DNA from: Vibrio sp. 14G-20
Lineage (GTDB): Bacteria; Pseudomonadota; Gammaproteobacteria; Enterobacterales; Vibrionaceae
DNA length: 64,000 nucleotides
Assembly (NCBI RefSeq): GCF_026241515.1
Contig: NZ_JAPHPW010000002.1
Location: 1-64,000, forward strand
Reading direction: 5' to 3'
Shown here: positions 36,768 to 46,800 of the stretch, piece by piece
How positions within the stretch are numbered: the first letter of the stretch is position 1
How the letters are laid out: every line of letters starts with the position of its first letter
The notes under the pieces: model-generated
What the model was told of the DNA's origin: nothing
The model's database searches: none
The model's input: only the letters and a program-made list of their open reading frames with translations
Position numbers and translations under genes: made by a program

Positions 36768-38350
36768 TGGTCACCTCCGGTAAGTTTTACGCGTTTGAGG
36801 CGATGGTTAAGCTTGTCCATTTTATTGCTGGCGATGATCAAGATTTTGTCGTTGGCACGATAAGCCGTACTGGTGAGAACGACTCTCGCAAATTCCTCAT
36901 CAAAGACACAATCGATGTCATCGAATATCAATACACGCTTACTGGCGAGCAGGGCACGAACTAATAATAGGGCGTAGCCAACTTGTCGTGAGAATGGGTT
37001 ACGCATATGGCCTTTGAGTTCTGTATAAAAACCGGCAGGAAGCCCATCAATTTGCGCTTTGATGTTCATGGTTTCACACAGTGCAAACGCCGTGTTATTC
37101 AAGCTTGGGCGGAAACAGGTGAGGTTATCGACAATCGTCCCTTCTACGAACGAACTGGTCTTATCAACCATCAGAACACTGTTACGCCAAACGTTGTAAT
37201 TGACGTCATCCAAAGGCGTGTCGTTAATCATGATGTCCAACTTGCTGTCACTGTTTTGCCTGGCAATACAGTTGGCAAGGTGTGTTTTGCCTGAGCCACT
37301 TTTCCCCGTAAGTAAATAAGCTTGCCCAAGTTCGAACTCGATACGCTGTTTTTCAGAATACTTAACCGAAATACGCTCAACCTCTGTTGTCTCATGCTGA
37401 TGTTCAACCGAAGCCGCCAGCTCAAGCAGTTCGGCGATACGTTGTATATGGAGTTTGTTTAACTCCCAACGGCTCGCTGTACGCATCACTTGCTGGTAAG
37501 GCGCAAAATAACGGTTGGTTAGCATGATGATCGCGGCCATGATGCCTTGGCTAGATTCCATATTGATAACGGCCGTTGCCAGTACCACAACAACACAAGC
37601 TATAGAGAGCTGTTGGATGAGCGCCAATATTAGGCTGAAGTTCGATTCAATCTGCTCATATTTGATGTTCTCCACTTCGCGCTCTTCAACCATTTGTGTC
37701 ATCAGGCTTTCAACTCGGTACTCCATGTTTCGAGCTTTAATATCAAGTGGGCTAGAGATGATCTCAATGATTTTGGAGGTGGTTAACCCTTCGATGTCTG
37801 ACTTATTCTGCAAGCTACCAATCTTTTGTTTAGAAAGGCTCCACGCAAAAATAGCCAAGATGACAGAGGCAATCAGAAGGGTAATGCCAGCCCATATGTT
37901 GATGAGTCCTATGATGAGGATGGTGATCACGCTGACGGCAAGGTTGATAAGCGCTCGAACCGACTCCCCGCCAAAGAAGGTCTTAAGTTCAGGAATGGTT
38001 GAGATTCGTTCTAGGTATTCGCCCGGTTCTAAGCGGCGGAATTTTGAGATCTCAGCCAAACAGATGGATTGAAATACCTTATTGGTTAAGTTGGTCTCAA
38101 ACTGCCTCATGATGACAGAGGAAATCTTCTCTTCCTGATTTTTTAAGTGATAGTCGAGGAAGATAGAAATCAAGATAATCGCGAACAATAAGAACAGAGT
38201 ATCTTGAGCTTGGTTGGGTAACACTCGGTCAAAAATGATCAGAATAGAGAAGGGCAGTACCAAGCCAAACAGGGTCGATATTATCGTTGAGAAAGTCAGA
38301 TAACACTTATCTGCCATGTTGATCTTTTGCGAAAATTGCTCAGTTTGCAT
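36764..38350 (-). CDS. Type I secretion ABC exporter B (degenerate ATPase motifs)
   Basis: The 528-residue protein is a shorter ABC exporter: six helices from about residue 17 to 285, then an ATPase domain with no N-terminal extension. Walker A is intact (GKSGSGKT, 349-356). The Q-loop position is Lys397, the signature is FSRQV, the catalytic Glu after Walker B is Asp478 (LIFDDID) and the H-loop His is Asn509 (IIASNK). By these residues it is more damaged than its partner. It overlaps the TolC-like gene by 11 bp and the other ABC gene by 4 bp. Confidence 0.85.
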   Translation of the reverse strand: MQTEQFSQKINMADKCYLTFSTIISTLFGLVLPFSILIIFDRVLPNQAQDTLFLLFAIILISIFLDYHLKNQEEKISSVIMRQFETNLTNKVFQSICLAEISKFRRLEPGEYLERISTIPELKTFFGGESVRALINLAVSVITILIIGLINIWAGITLLIASVILAIFAWSLSKQKIGSLQNKSDIEGLTTSKIIEIISSPLDIKARNMEYRVESLMTQMVEEREVENIKYEQIESNFSLILALIQQLSIACVVVVLATAVINMESSQGIMAAIIMLTNRYFAPYQQVMRTASRWELNKLHIQRIAELLELAASVEHQHETTEVERISVKYSEKQRIEFELGQAYLLTGKSGSGKTHLANCIARQNSDSKLDIMINDTPLDDVNYNVWRNSVLMVDKTSSFVEGTIVDNLTCFRPSLNNTAFALCETMNIKAQIDGLPAGFYTELKGHMRNPFSRQVGYALLLVRALLASKRVLIFDDIDCVFDEEFARVVLTSTAYRANDKILIIASNKMDKLNHRLKRVKLTGGDQ

Positions 38351-39764
38351 TACGACCTCCTTTTCTCAATGACTCCGTTGAGAGAAGGTGTTTAGGCACC
38401 AAATCTTGATTGTCTCGTCCCTCAATATCGCTCATCAATTGCATGATGCTCTCTATTGATTGAATTGAGAGTATGCCCTTAATTTGCTCAAGCTTGATGG
38501 TCTCGATGATGTAGTCGTATCGTGCGCTTTCATAGTCTCTCAAAGCGCTGAACAGTTTACTTTCCGCCGCCAGCAAGTCGGTGATGGTACGCGTGCCTAA
38601 TTGGTAGGCTCTTTGGATCCCTTTATAAGATGCGTAGTTGGCGCGAATGATGTTTTCGTAACTGCTTATAGACTGCGAGAAATCGTTAATGTTGAGCACT
38701 GAGGTATTCACGCTGTTACGTGTGGTATAAAGCGAGTCTTGATAAAGCAGTTCGGTACGTTCGATGGCAGTCGATGATTTTTGATAGCCATAGTAATCAG
38801 AGCCACCGGACAAGATAGGCACCGCGAGGTTTAAGCCAACACTGGTTGAGTTACTTTCACCTGTCGCTGTAATATCGGTTTTATCGTAGTTATTGGCGTC
38901 ATCGTGTCGATAACTTGCTGAAAGCGACACGGTCGGTAAGAAATTCGAACCGCTCTCTTTTAAGCTTCTGCGGCTTCTCTCTACGTTTTTCTTTGCCACC
39001 AATAAGTCGTTATTGAGCTTTAACGCTTGATCCATAATTGTGCGTAGCTCGGTTTCGTTGATCTCTTTTAGAGGCACGCTTTCGTATATGTCTTGCGATG
39101 GAGTGATAGGGTATTGAATTTGTATAGAGAGCCCGTTGAGAATGACACGACGATCTTTCTGCAAGGTTCTTAATCGGTTCGACACACCTTCCTTTTGAGC
39201 AATCACTTCGTACAGTTCACTGGCCGCGGTGTTACCCAGCTCTACATTGCGTCGCATTTGGTGTTCACGTGTTTCAGATGATTTAAGCTCAACCTTGGTC
39301 GCTTTAATTTGGGCGTTATTTTTCAAATACTCAAAGTATTGAGACCCGATTTCCGAAATAGTGCTTTGGATTTTGTTCTCGTGTTTAATCTCTTCGATAT
39401 TGAAGTCGAGCTTTGCTGTCCCATATTTGAATATGTCCCCAAGATTGAATATGGATTGGGATAACGAAAGGCTGTAGCTGTTTGAGTTATAGCTAGAGGT
39501 TTCATCGGGCACGCTCGATAGTAAGGTTTCATTCTCGTTCCATGTGGTATCGGCAGCACCATTGAGTGACGGCAAAAATTTAGAGCGACTGATACCAATG
39601 TTGTACTCGTTTTCTTCCACGCCCTTATCACTAGCACGAAGAGACAGGCTGTTTTGCAGGCCGAGCTCTACCGCCTCTAGCAGGGTAGTCGCCGATGCTG
39701 AAGGTGTCGTGCTGAATGCGAGTGCAGCTATGATGCTGCTAGTTAAGTTTTTGTACCGCCACAT
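38340..39764 (-). CDS. TolC-like outer-membrane channel protein
   Basis: The 474-residue protein has a signal peptide (about residues 1-25, ending PSASA), then TLLEAVELGLQNSLSLRASD. It has the repeated TolC layout with long coiled helices (LLVAKKNVERSRRSLKESGSN), strand pairs (FLPTVSLSASYRHDD, TSVGLNLAVPILSGGS) and QLGTRTITDLLAAESKLFSA. It should supply the outer-membrane conduit of the exporter. Its start lies 26 bp inside the pseudokinase gene, so expression is coupled. Confidence 0.88.
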   Translation of the reverse strand: MWRYKNLTSSIIAALAFSTTPSASATTLLEAVELGLQNSLSLRASDKGVEENEYNIGISRSKFLPSLNGAADTTWNENETLLSSVPDETSSYNSNSYSLSLSQSIFNLGDIFKYGTAKLDFNIEEIKHENKIQSTISEIGSQYFEYLKNNAQIKATKVELKSSETREHQMRRNVELGNTAASELYEVIAQKEGVSNRLRTLQKDRRVILNGLSIQIQYPITPSQDIYESVPLKEINETELRTIMDQALKLNNDLLVAKKNVERSRRSLKESGSNFLPTVSLSASYRHDDANNYDKTDITATGESNSTSVGLNLAVPILSGGSDYYGYQKSSTAIERTELLYQDSLYTTRNSVNTSVLNINDFSQSISSYENIIRANYASYKGIQRAYQLGTRTITDLLAAESKLFSALRDYESARYDYIIETIKLEQIKGILSIQSIESIMQLMSDIEGRDNQDLVPKHLLSTESLRKGGRNAN

Positions 39765-41970
39765 ACTTGTTGATCACCTTGATGATTTGGTCGCTTTTAT
39801 AAGGTTTGCTGATCACGTAATCCATTCCGGCTTCAATACAAGCCTGGTGTTCGTTACTGCTGGTCAATGCGGTTGCACCTATGATGGTGCAAGGGTTCTT
39901 CTCGTTTTCTTGTTCAAATTGTCGAATACGTTTTGTGGCTTCTATGCCGCCCATACCCGGCATGATGCAGTCCATGAAGATGATGTCAGAACGTTTATTC
40001 ATGAAGTGCTTCACTGCATCGGCACCATCGCCAACGGTGTCTGGTTCATACTCTTGCTTGGTAAGAATTCGTTTCAGTAAGATCTGTTGAACTCGGTCAT
40101 CCTCTACGATAAGGAATGAGCTGTTTTCCATCTGTTCTTCCGATGCTTCCGCTTCCATAATGGTGAGTAGGTTTGGAATGAACTCGTAAGGGATAGCAGG
40201 GGCGTTGATGATTTTGTCGACGAAGCTATGACACTCTTGTGCTTGCTGAGTGTTGGTCACTGACAACAGTAACTTGGTATTTGGGTGGTTCTTAAGTTGG
40301 GATTTGACCGTTTTACTCAACGACGGTAGCTTATTGGGTTCAAAGGTATCGGTCAGCATAATCGCATCGTAATCGCCGAACGTTTTCGCCGCTGAGAAAA
40401 GCTCATTTGCAGTGCGAATCTCGGTGATGTCTAGCCCCAAATTGCTGAGCATCTTCTTCATCACATCGATACGAACTTGAGTATTGGCGCACAGCAGTAA
40501 ACGCTTGCCATCGAAGCGAGTCTTCTCTGTGTGGAAATTCTTCGCCTTGAGATCAAGCTCAATCTGAAAACGTTCCTGAGCCCCTGACTGGAACCAATGA
40601 CTCTCGTAATAGCCGTAATCTTTCAGAACGCTTTTTGCTAAGTCATCGGTGTTGGCTGTATGGTCTTTGTGTGCGCTCCAATGGAGTTTATTGAGCTTGG
40701 CAACAGAGACATCCAGCGTTGATAAGAAGTTGAGGTTGATGGTGACACGGGTATTTTCCATATCAGAAGCTGCACCAGATTCAATGGTCACAAACAGTTT
40801 CTTATTTGATTTGAGTTGAATCGCATTGGATAGCTGCAGGAACAATATCCAGAACAAGCTGGTGGATTGACCTTCTACGCGATTGGGTAAGTTGTCAGAG
40901 ATAAAGCAGTCAAGTTCGCCTTCATTTCGCTGAATTTTGGCGCTGATATGAATCATCAACTCCGACAATACGTTGAGCAGTGAAAATTCTTTCGATTTAC
41001 TTTCAGTACCCTGTGAAATCAAGCGATTATAGTTTTCTGCTAACTCAGATAAAGTACTACATGCAGAGGTAATATCCTTCGCCATCAATACGCCATTTTC
41101 ATCGGTTTCTTGAACAAGATATTGGACGCCACCGTTGATGGTGTTTGTAATTCCGCGAATCTCATAGCCGATTAGCGCATATAGTTGTTTGTAGAGATCG
41201 TTATTGCGCTTTTGGTCTTCCAATTTACTGAAGATAAGTTTGAGATGAGAGTAGATCTGACGCTGTTTGGGATTAATGCTCACTTCATTAAGAAGCTCTT
41301 CAAGACGTTGTAAATCTAACTGCTTCAGCTCTTGATACAGGGCATCGAATTCATAGTCGATTTCGCGTTCGTTAGAGCTGGATTTCTTCAGTTTCAACAT
41401 AGCAACTGAGTTGGATAAAATTGTAATCACAGCCAATATCACGACTACTATAAACAACCAGATAAAGAACTCGTTTTTCTCAGACATCAAGTCGTTCGTA
41501 TGGTTGTTAAACATGGTGCGATAGTTGTCATCCATCTGCAGATAGTTATTCGTCAATGAAAGGTACAAGCCTAATACGTCGTTACGTGTTTTAGGGCTAT
41601 CGGAGAAACGATTAATCGCTAATTCCAGTTGCGTGTATTCAGTTGCTCCAACCAAGCTGAACTCGGTTTTGTTCAACGAGGCTAAAGAACGAAATTCATC
41701 GATTTCACGCTTCAAGTTAACTAGATTGAATTCGTTAGTACCACAAGTGTTGGTACTTAAGCAGTGCTGCAGAGTTTGAATATCTTGTTCGATGGTCTGA
41801 TTAAGCTTTTGGGCTTGTATGAGCAATGGTGCGCTTTGCACTTGTGCGACTGAGTCTACTTTTGACCAAGAAAAGTATAAATAGAAAGCGAGCGCAGCCA
41901 ATACCACGCTAAATAGTATGCTTAGACGTAGAGCGGGTACGGAAATATTGTACGAAGGTTTTCCGCTCAT
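39739..41970 (-). CDS. Hybrid pseudo-histidine kinase with intact receiver
   Basis: The 743-residue protein has TM1 (16-33), a helical periplasmic domain with two Cys (70, 76) and TM2 (170-192). The HisKA-like motif reads LIGYEIRGITN, with Tyr269 where the phospho-His belongs. The ATPase region keeps the N-box Asn (LQLSNAIQL, Asn382) but has no DxGxG or GxGL boxes. A degenerate receiver (about 489-600, LLLCANTQ) precedes an intact one (about 617-740) with EDD 623-625, phospho-Asp667 in FMDCIMPGMGG and Lys722. It should not autophosphorylate, but the receiver could accept phosphate from another source. It lies between the HlyD and TolC genes of the exporter. Confidence 0.85.
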   Translation of the reverse strand: MSGKPSYNISVPALRLSILFSVVLAALAFYLYFSWSKVDSVAQVQSAPLLIQAQKLNQTIEQDIQTLQHCLSTNTCGTNEFNLVNLKREIDEFRSLASLNKTEFSLVGATEYTQLELAINRFSDSPKTRNDVLGLYLSLTNNYLQMDDNYRTMFNNHTNDLMSEKNEFFIWLFIVVVILAVITILSNSVAMLKLKKSSSNEREIDYEFDALYQELKQLDLQRLEELLNEVSINPKQRQIYSHLKLIFSKLEDQKRNNDLYKQLYALIGYEIRGITNTINGGVQYLVQETDENGVLMAKDITSACSTLSELAENYNRLISQGTESKSKEFSLLNVLSELMIHISAKIQRNEGELDCFISDNLPNRVEGQSTSLFWILFLQLSNAIQLKSNKKLFVTIESGAASDMENTRVTINLNFLSTLDVSVAKLNKLHWSAHKDHTANTDDLAKSVLKDYGYYESHWFQSGAQERFQIELDLKAKNFHTEKTRFDGKRLLLCANTQVRIDVMKKMLSNLGLDITEIRTANELFSAAKTFGDYDAIMLTDTFEPNKLPSLSKTVKSQLKNHPNTKLLLSVTNTQQAQECHSFVDKIINAPAIPYEFIPNLLTIMEAEASEEQMENSSFLIVEDDRVQQILLKRILTKQEYEPDTVGDGADAVKHFMNKRSDIIFMDCIMPGMGGIEATKRIRQFEQENEKNPCTIIGATALTSSNEHQACIEAGMDYVISKPYKSDQIIKVINKYVAVQKLN

Positions 41971-41973
41971 TGA

Positions 41974-43323
41974 TTATCTCTCATCGAAAGCATCCTCGAT
42001 GGCTGACATCACAGGTTTCGCAGCGTATTCGATCACGCGACGCGAGCCTGTTTTCACATCGGCGGTAAACTCCATGTAAGGTGATAACTTGTATTGAGTG
42101 CCTCCTCGTTCAAGAAAGTTTCGGTCAATTTCAATCTCTGCTAAATAGAATTCAGCGTCTTCTTCTTCGTATGATGAACGACTGATTGAGGCGATGGTAC
42201 CCTCAACAAATCCGTATTTTGCAAAGTTATAGGTATCCATTTTGACTTTCACTGCCTGACCAATTTCAACGAAGCCCATGTCTTTACGTGGGATCTTTGC
42301 TTCACCGTGAAGGGAGTTATTGATTGGTGCAATATCGGCGATACTTTCACCTGGCGGAATCACAGCAGAACGGAAATTGAAGTGAAGTTTGTCGACCACA
42401 CCATCGACTGGCGAGTAGACGACTAGGCGATCAACCTTGTCGGAATGCTGTGGTTGTAAGATTCGCTTCAGCTTGAGGTCTTTATTCGCTTGAATGATTT
42501 GCGCTTGGTACTCAGAGTTCCTGTTCTCAACCAAGTCACGGTGTTGTTTTTCCAGTTTGTCGAGTTGAAAGCGCTCATTCATCACAGACTCGTCCAGGTT
42601 CTCAATCTCACGCACCATATTCGACTCTTGTACTTTCATGTTAAGAACGTCGACATAAGACGCCATCTCTTCTTTATAGAGGGTGTTTTTGATGTTGAGC
42701 TGCTTACGTATCAGAGAGAGTTGATTCTCTGAACTTTTTCGGCGCTTTAACATTGAGCTGATCAACGAGTTTTTGTGCTTAATATCGTGAGTGATGAGCT
42801 CTTCATTTGAACGGTTTTTAGAGAACTCTTGCCTCCAGGTATTCATGTTGACCTGAACCTGCTCAGGGTATTCCTCAATAAAGGCATCGAAGTTAGGTTC
42901 TTCCATGTCGCGTAAGCTTTCATAACGAATCTTATCGAGCTCTATTTGAATAATTTCAGTATTGACGGTATCAAGTTGAGTGTTACGGTCGAGTGAGCGT
43001 ATTCGAGCGATAGGTTGGCCCTCATAAACGACTTCCCCTTTTCTGACTAACAATTCTTCTAATATCCCGCCTTCTAAATGTTGAACTTTCTCAACATCCG
43101 ATTCCAATAGCAGTTCCCCACGTACAGAAACAACAATGTCGATACGTGCTTGTGACGCCACCGCAATAGCGACCAAAGCGAGCAAGAATATAATGAGCAA
43201 TGTTTTGTGAACGCTGGTCATGGCACTAGCAAGCACAATAGTGTCATCAGCTGTGACCTTAGAAGCCTCATTATTGGAAACAAGTGCTTTTCTGAGGTGA
43301 TGTTCTATTTGGTTATTGCTCAT
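41974..43323 (-). CDS. HlyD-family periplasmic adaptor (membrane fusion protein)
   Basis: The 449-residue protein has a cytoplasmic N-terminal stretch of about 36 residues and one membrane helix (TLLIIFLLALVAIAVASQA). The first half-lipoyl motif is VQHLEGGILEELLVRKGEVV, then a long coiled-coil hairpin (about 110-300) and the second half-lipoyl motif VVYSPVDGVVDKL. A beta-barrel and C-terminal part end in DAFDER. It should bridge the ABC pair and the TolC-like channel. It starts 12 bp after the Hpt-like gene and ends 3 bp before the pseudokinase start. Confidence 0.9.
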   Translation of the reverse strand: MSNNQIEHHLRKALVSNNEASKVTADDTIVLASAMTSVHKTLLIIFLLALVAIAVASQARIDIVVSVRGELLLESDVEKVQHLEGGILEELLVRKGEVVYEGQPIARIRSLDRNTQLDTVNTEIIQIELDKIRYESLRDMEEPNFDAFIEEYPEQVQVNMNTWRQEFSKNRSNEELITHDIKHKNSLISSMLKRRKSSENQLSLIRKQLNIKNTLYKEEMASYVDVLNMKVQESNMVREIENLDESVMNERFQLDKLEKQHRDLVENRNSEYQAQIIQANKDLKLKRILQPQHSDKVDRLVVYSPVDGVVDKLHFNFRSAVIPPGESIADIAPINNSLHGEAKIPRKDMGFVEIGQAVKVKMDTYNFAKYGFVEGTIASISRSSYEEEDAEFYLAEIEIDRNFLERGGTQYKLSPYMEFTADVKTGSRRVIEYAAKPVMSAIEDAFDER

Positions 43324-43335
43324 GACTGACCTCGG

Positions 43336-43686
43336 TTACTTGCCATCTATTACTTCCTTAATATCCAACAAGTGGTTGATTTGTCGATTGACGTTGTGCA
43401 ATTCAGTTTTTACATCCTCGATTAGATCTTCCGGCGCAGGGAACTCGTGTCTACTCAAGTGTTCCAATTTGGCCATTTTGGGCGGAAGGTCTTGGTCGCA
43501 AAGCAACGTTAAGATGGTCTTCAACTTTTTTGAGTAACTATTGAGTTCATCAAAACGATTACTGTTATGAAGCTCTTCTATATTTAGGGCTGCGTCAGAA
43601 AAGTCATTGTAAAAGTCGCCTAATAGCAATTGCAGCCCTTTGTGGTTGTTGTCGACCGAGCGCAACAAATTCGTCATGTCTATCAT
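43336..43686 (-). CDS. Small Hpt-like protein lacking the phospho-histidine
   Basis: The 116-residue all-helical protein resembles a histidine phosphotransfer domain: LLLGDFYNDFSDAALNIEEL, then RFDELNSYSKKLKTILTLLC and a helix pair to the end. In real Hpt domains the third block reads AHxLKG; here it is SKKLKT, with Lys53 in the His position. If the fold is right it cannot carry phosphate and may bind the receiver of the neighbouring pseudokinase. It is the first gene of the secretion operon. GGAG lies before its ATG. The family call rests on pattern only. Confidence 0.55.
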   Translation of the reverse strand: MIDMTNLLRSVDNNHKGLQLLLGDFYNDFSDAALNIEELHNSNRFDELNSYSKKLKTILTLLCDQDLPPKMAKLEHLSRHEFPAPEDLIEDVKTELHNVNRQINHLLDIKEVIDGK

Positions 43687-43874
43687 TGCTCCACTACCTT
43701 AATTGCTTTAATCACAATAACTAAGGATCTTTAAAGGCCGTTTTCAAATTTTTTTTGATTCTTTCTCTTTAAAAAGAAATTATGAAAAATGTTGTATAAA
43801 AAATTGGTTTTTCAAAATGATGTCCTTTAATGCTTCTAAATACGATCAGTTAGCTAGTAGCAACGGAGGCTGTA
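43687..43874. promoter_or_regulatory. Divergent promoter region between the secretion operon and the giant adhesin
   Basis: The 188-bp AT-rich gap carries the start signals of both units. A strong Shine-Dalgarno GGAGG (43865-43869) sits 5 bases before the adhesin ATG. A TATAAA sequence near 43794 could be a -10 element, but I see no convincing -35 partner. One shared region would allow coordinate control of adhesin and exporter. Confidence 0.6.
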
Positions 43875-46800
43875 ATGGCAGGCGAAAATAACCAAAATAA
43901 CCAAAATGAAGATCTAAATGACGCGGTAGAACAAACGGACACGAACGACGCGGGTACGCCCTCCCAACAGCAGAATCAACAAAATCAACAAAATACGATT
44001 GCGTCGACAATAGCGACGGGTGCTGAAAATTCGGATGCGGCAGACGAAGTTAACCAGGCTTTAGACGAAAATCCGAGTGGTGCAGGTAATGCTGAAGATG
44101 CCTCAGCTTCTGGCGCGGCTGTGCAAGAAGAGACGCCAGAAAGTGATGGAGAATCAGACGCAGCACAATCCAATGTGGTCGATAGTGTGGCTTCTGACGG
44201 GGGAAGTGCTGAAGGTGCATCGGGAAGTGGTGGTGGGGATTCTGGTGCAGGCGCGCAAGCTGTAGGAGGCGGTGGCGCTGCCGGATCTGAAGGGGGAGTT
44301 GATGCAGAAGGCAATCAAGCCCAAGGTCAAGCAGTACAAACTTCAGCCACATCAAGCTCTTCAACAGATTCTGAAGGGTCACAAGGTGGTGATAATCTAG
44401 ACTCGGAAACTGCAGAAGAAATGTTTGCAGTCGATGTTCAGGACCAAAGCAATGAAGCAACGAATCAAGTAGAAGATGATTTTGATTCTGAAACGACGAG
44501 TGAAACCTTCCAAATAAATGTAGAAAGTGAAAATGATGCACCAGAAGCTGAACAAGATCTGGCTTACATCATTGATGAAGATGGTTCTATCACATTCACT
44601 CAAGAACAATTACTCGAATACGCAAGTGATGTTGATGGTGATGAGCTGGTTGCTTCAAACGTTCAAGTTGGTGCTGATGCTTCAGTTCAAGATAATGGCG
44701 ACGGTACTTTCACAGTTGTTCCTTCCGCAGATTTCAATGGCGAACTTGATCTAACTTTCGATATCAGTGACGGCCAAGAAACCATAAGCAGCACCATCGA
44801 TCTAACAGTTCGTCCTATCAATGACGCGCCTGTACCAGAAGATAAAACCTTTGAAATTGAAGAAGATGGCACACTTGTTTTCACCGATGCTGACCTACTA
44901 ACCGGTGCGACGGACATTGAAGGCGACAATCTAACCGTTGAAGGTGTGACCTATGATGGTGGTGACGGTATCCTGACCGACAACGGCAATGGTACTTACA
45001 CTTTCGCTCCAAATGAGAACTTCAATGGCGATGTAAACTTCGGCTTTGATGTGTCAGATGGCACCGATACGGTATCTGCAAACATCGACGTAAGCGTTAC
45101 TGCCGTTGATGATGCACCTGTCTCTGGTGACCTAGCGTACTCAATCGACGAAGATGGTTCGATTCGTCTAAGCCAAGAGCAACTGCTATCGCAAGCATCA
45201 GATGTGGAAGGCGATGATCTAACAGCAAGCGGCCTAACGGTCGGCGGTGATGCAACAGTCGTTGCTAACGATGATGGCAGTTTCACTATCACGCCAGATG
45301 AGAACTTCAATGGCGACATCGATATCAGCTTCGATATCTCCGATGGTACCAACACAGTTCAAGCTTCTGCGGACCTGACCGTTAACCCAGTAAACGACCT
45401 ACCAGTCCCTCAAGATCAACAGTTCAGTATTGCAGAAGACGGTACTTTACTGTTCACCGACGCTGACCTCCTTTCTGGTGCGACAGACATTGAAGGTGAC
45501 AACCTAACGGTTGAAGGTATCACTTATGAAGGTACTGATGGCGTACTGACTGACTTGGGTGAGGGCTCATATAGCTTTGCGCCAAACGAAAACTTCAATG
45601 GTGATGTGAGCTTTAGCTTCGATGTGTCAGACGGTACAGATACCGTGTCTGCAAACATTGATGTTAGCGTGACTCCTGAGAACGATCCGCCAGTTGCGGG
45701 CTCAACGTCCTACACGGTGAATGAAGATAATTCGATTACCATTTCTGATGCACAACTATTGGCAACATCTTCAGATATTGAAGGTGATGTATCGATAGAC
45801 AGCGTGACTTACTCTGGTAGCGACGGTGTCCTTGAAATCAATGGTAACGGCACTTACACCTTCTCGCCAAATGAAAACTTCAGCGGTGAAATTGCACTGG
45901 ATGTGGTTGTTGCTGATGAAGATGGTGCTACTGACGCGACAACTGCGGGCATCAATGTTCTTGAAGTGAACGATCCGCCGGTTGCAGGCCCAACGTCTTA
46001 CACTATTGATGAAGACTCAGTACTGACCTTCAGTGAGTCTCAAGTCTTACTTAATGCCTCAGATGTAGAAGGGGATGTTGAGCTTGTTGGTATTAGCTAC
46101 AATGGTCCTGATGGTATCTTCTCAGTAAATGGTGATGGCACTTGTAGCTTCGCTCCGAATGAGAACTTTAATGGCCAAGTTCAGCTTGATGTCACCATTC
46201 GTGATGAAGATGGTGCAGAGGTTGAAACCGTCATCAATGTTGACGTACTGCCAATCAATGATGCGCCAGTATCGGGTGATTTGGCTTACAACGTTAACGA
46301 AGATGGTTCAATCACACTGAGCCAAGAACAGCTGTTATCGCAAGCGTCTGACGTTGAAGGTGATGACCTGACCGCTAGCGACTTAACGGTTGGTGGTGAT
46401 GCGACGGTTGTAGCTAACGATGACGGCAGTTTCACCATCACGCCAGATGAGAACTTCAATGGCGACATCGATATCAGCTTTGATATCTCTGATGGCACTA
46501 ATACGGTTCAAGCTTCTGCAGACCTAACTGTTAACCCAGTAAATGACCTGCCAGTCCCTCAAGATCAACAGTTCAGCGTTGAAGAAGATGGCACGTTAAT
46601 CTTCACCGATGCAGACCTATTAACAGGTGCTACAGATATTGAAGGTGACAACCTAACGGTTGAAGGTGTGACCTACGATGGCGGCGACGGTATCCTTACT
46701 GATAACGGTAATGGTACGTACACCTTCGCTCCAAATGAGAACTTCAATGGCGACGTAAACTTCGGTTTTGATGTATCTGACGGTACCGATACGGTATCTG

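Noticed and set aside
44100..44290. Di-alanine motifs (GAAV, GAAG) in the adhesin N-terminus as a possible LapG-type cleavage site
   Set aside because: The flanking retention-module fold is not evident, the region is low-complexity Gly/Ala, and no LapG or LapD gene is in the window.
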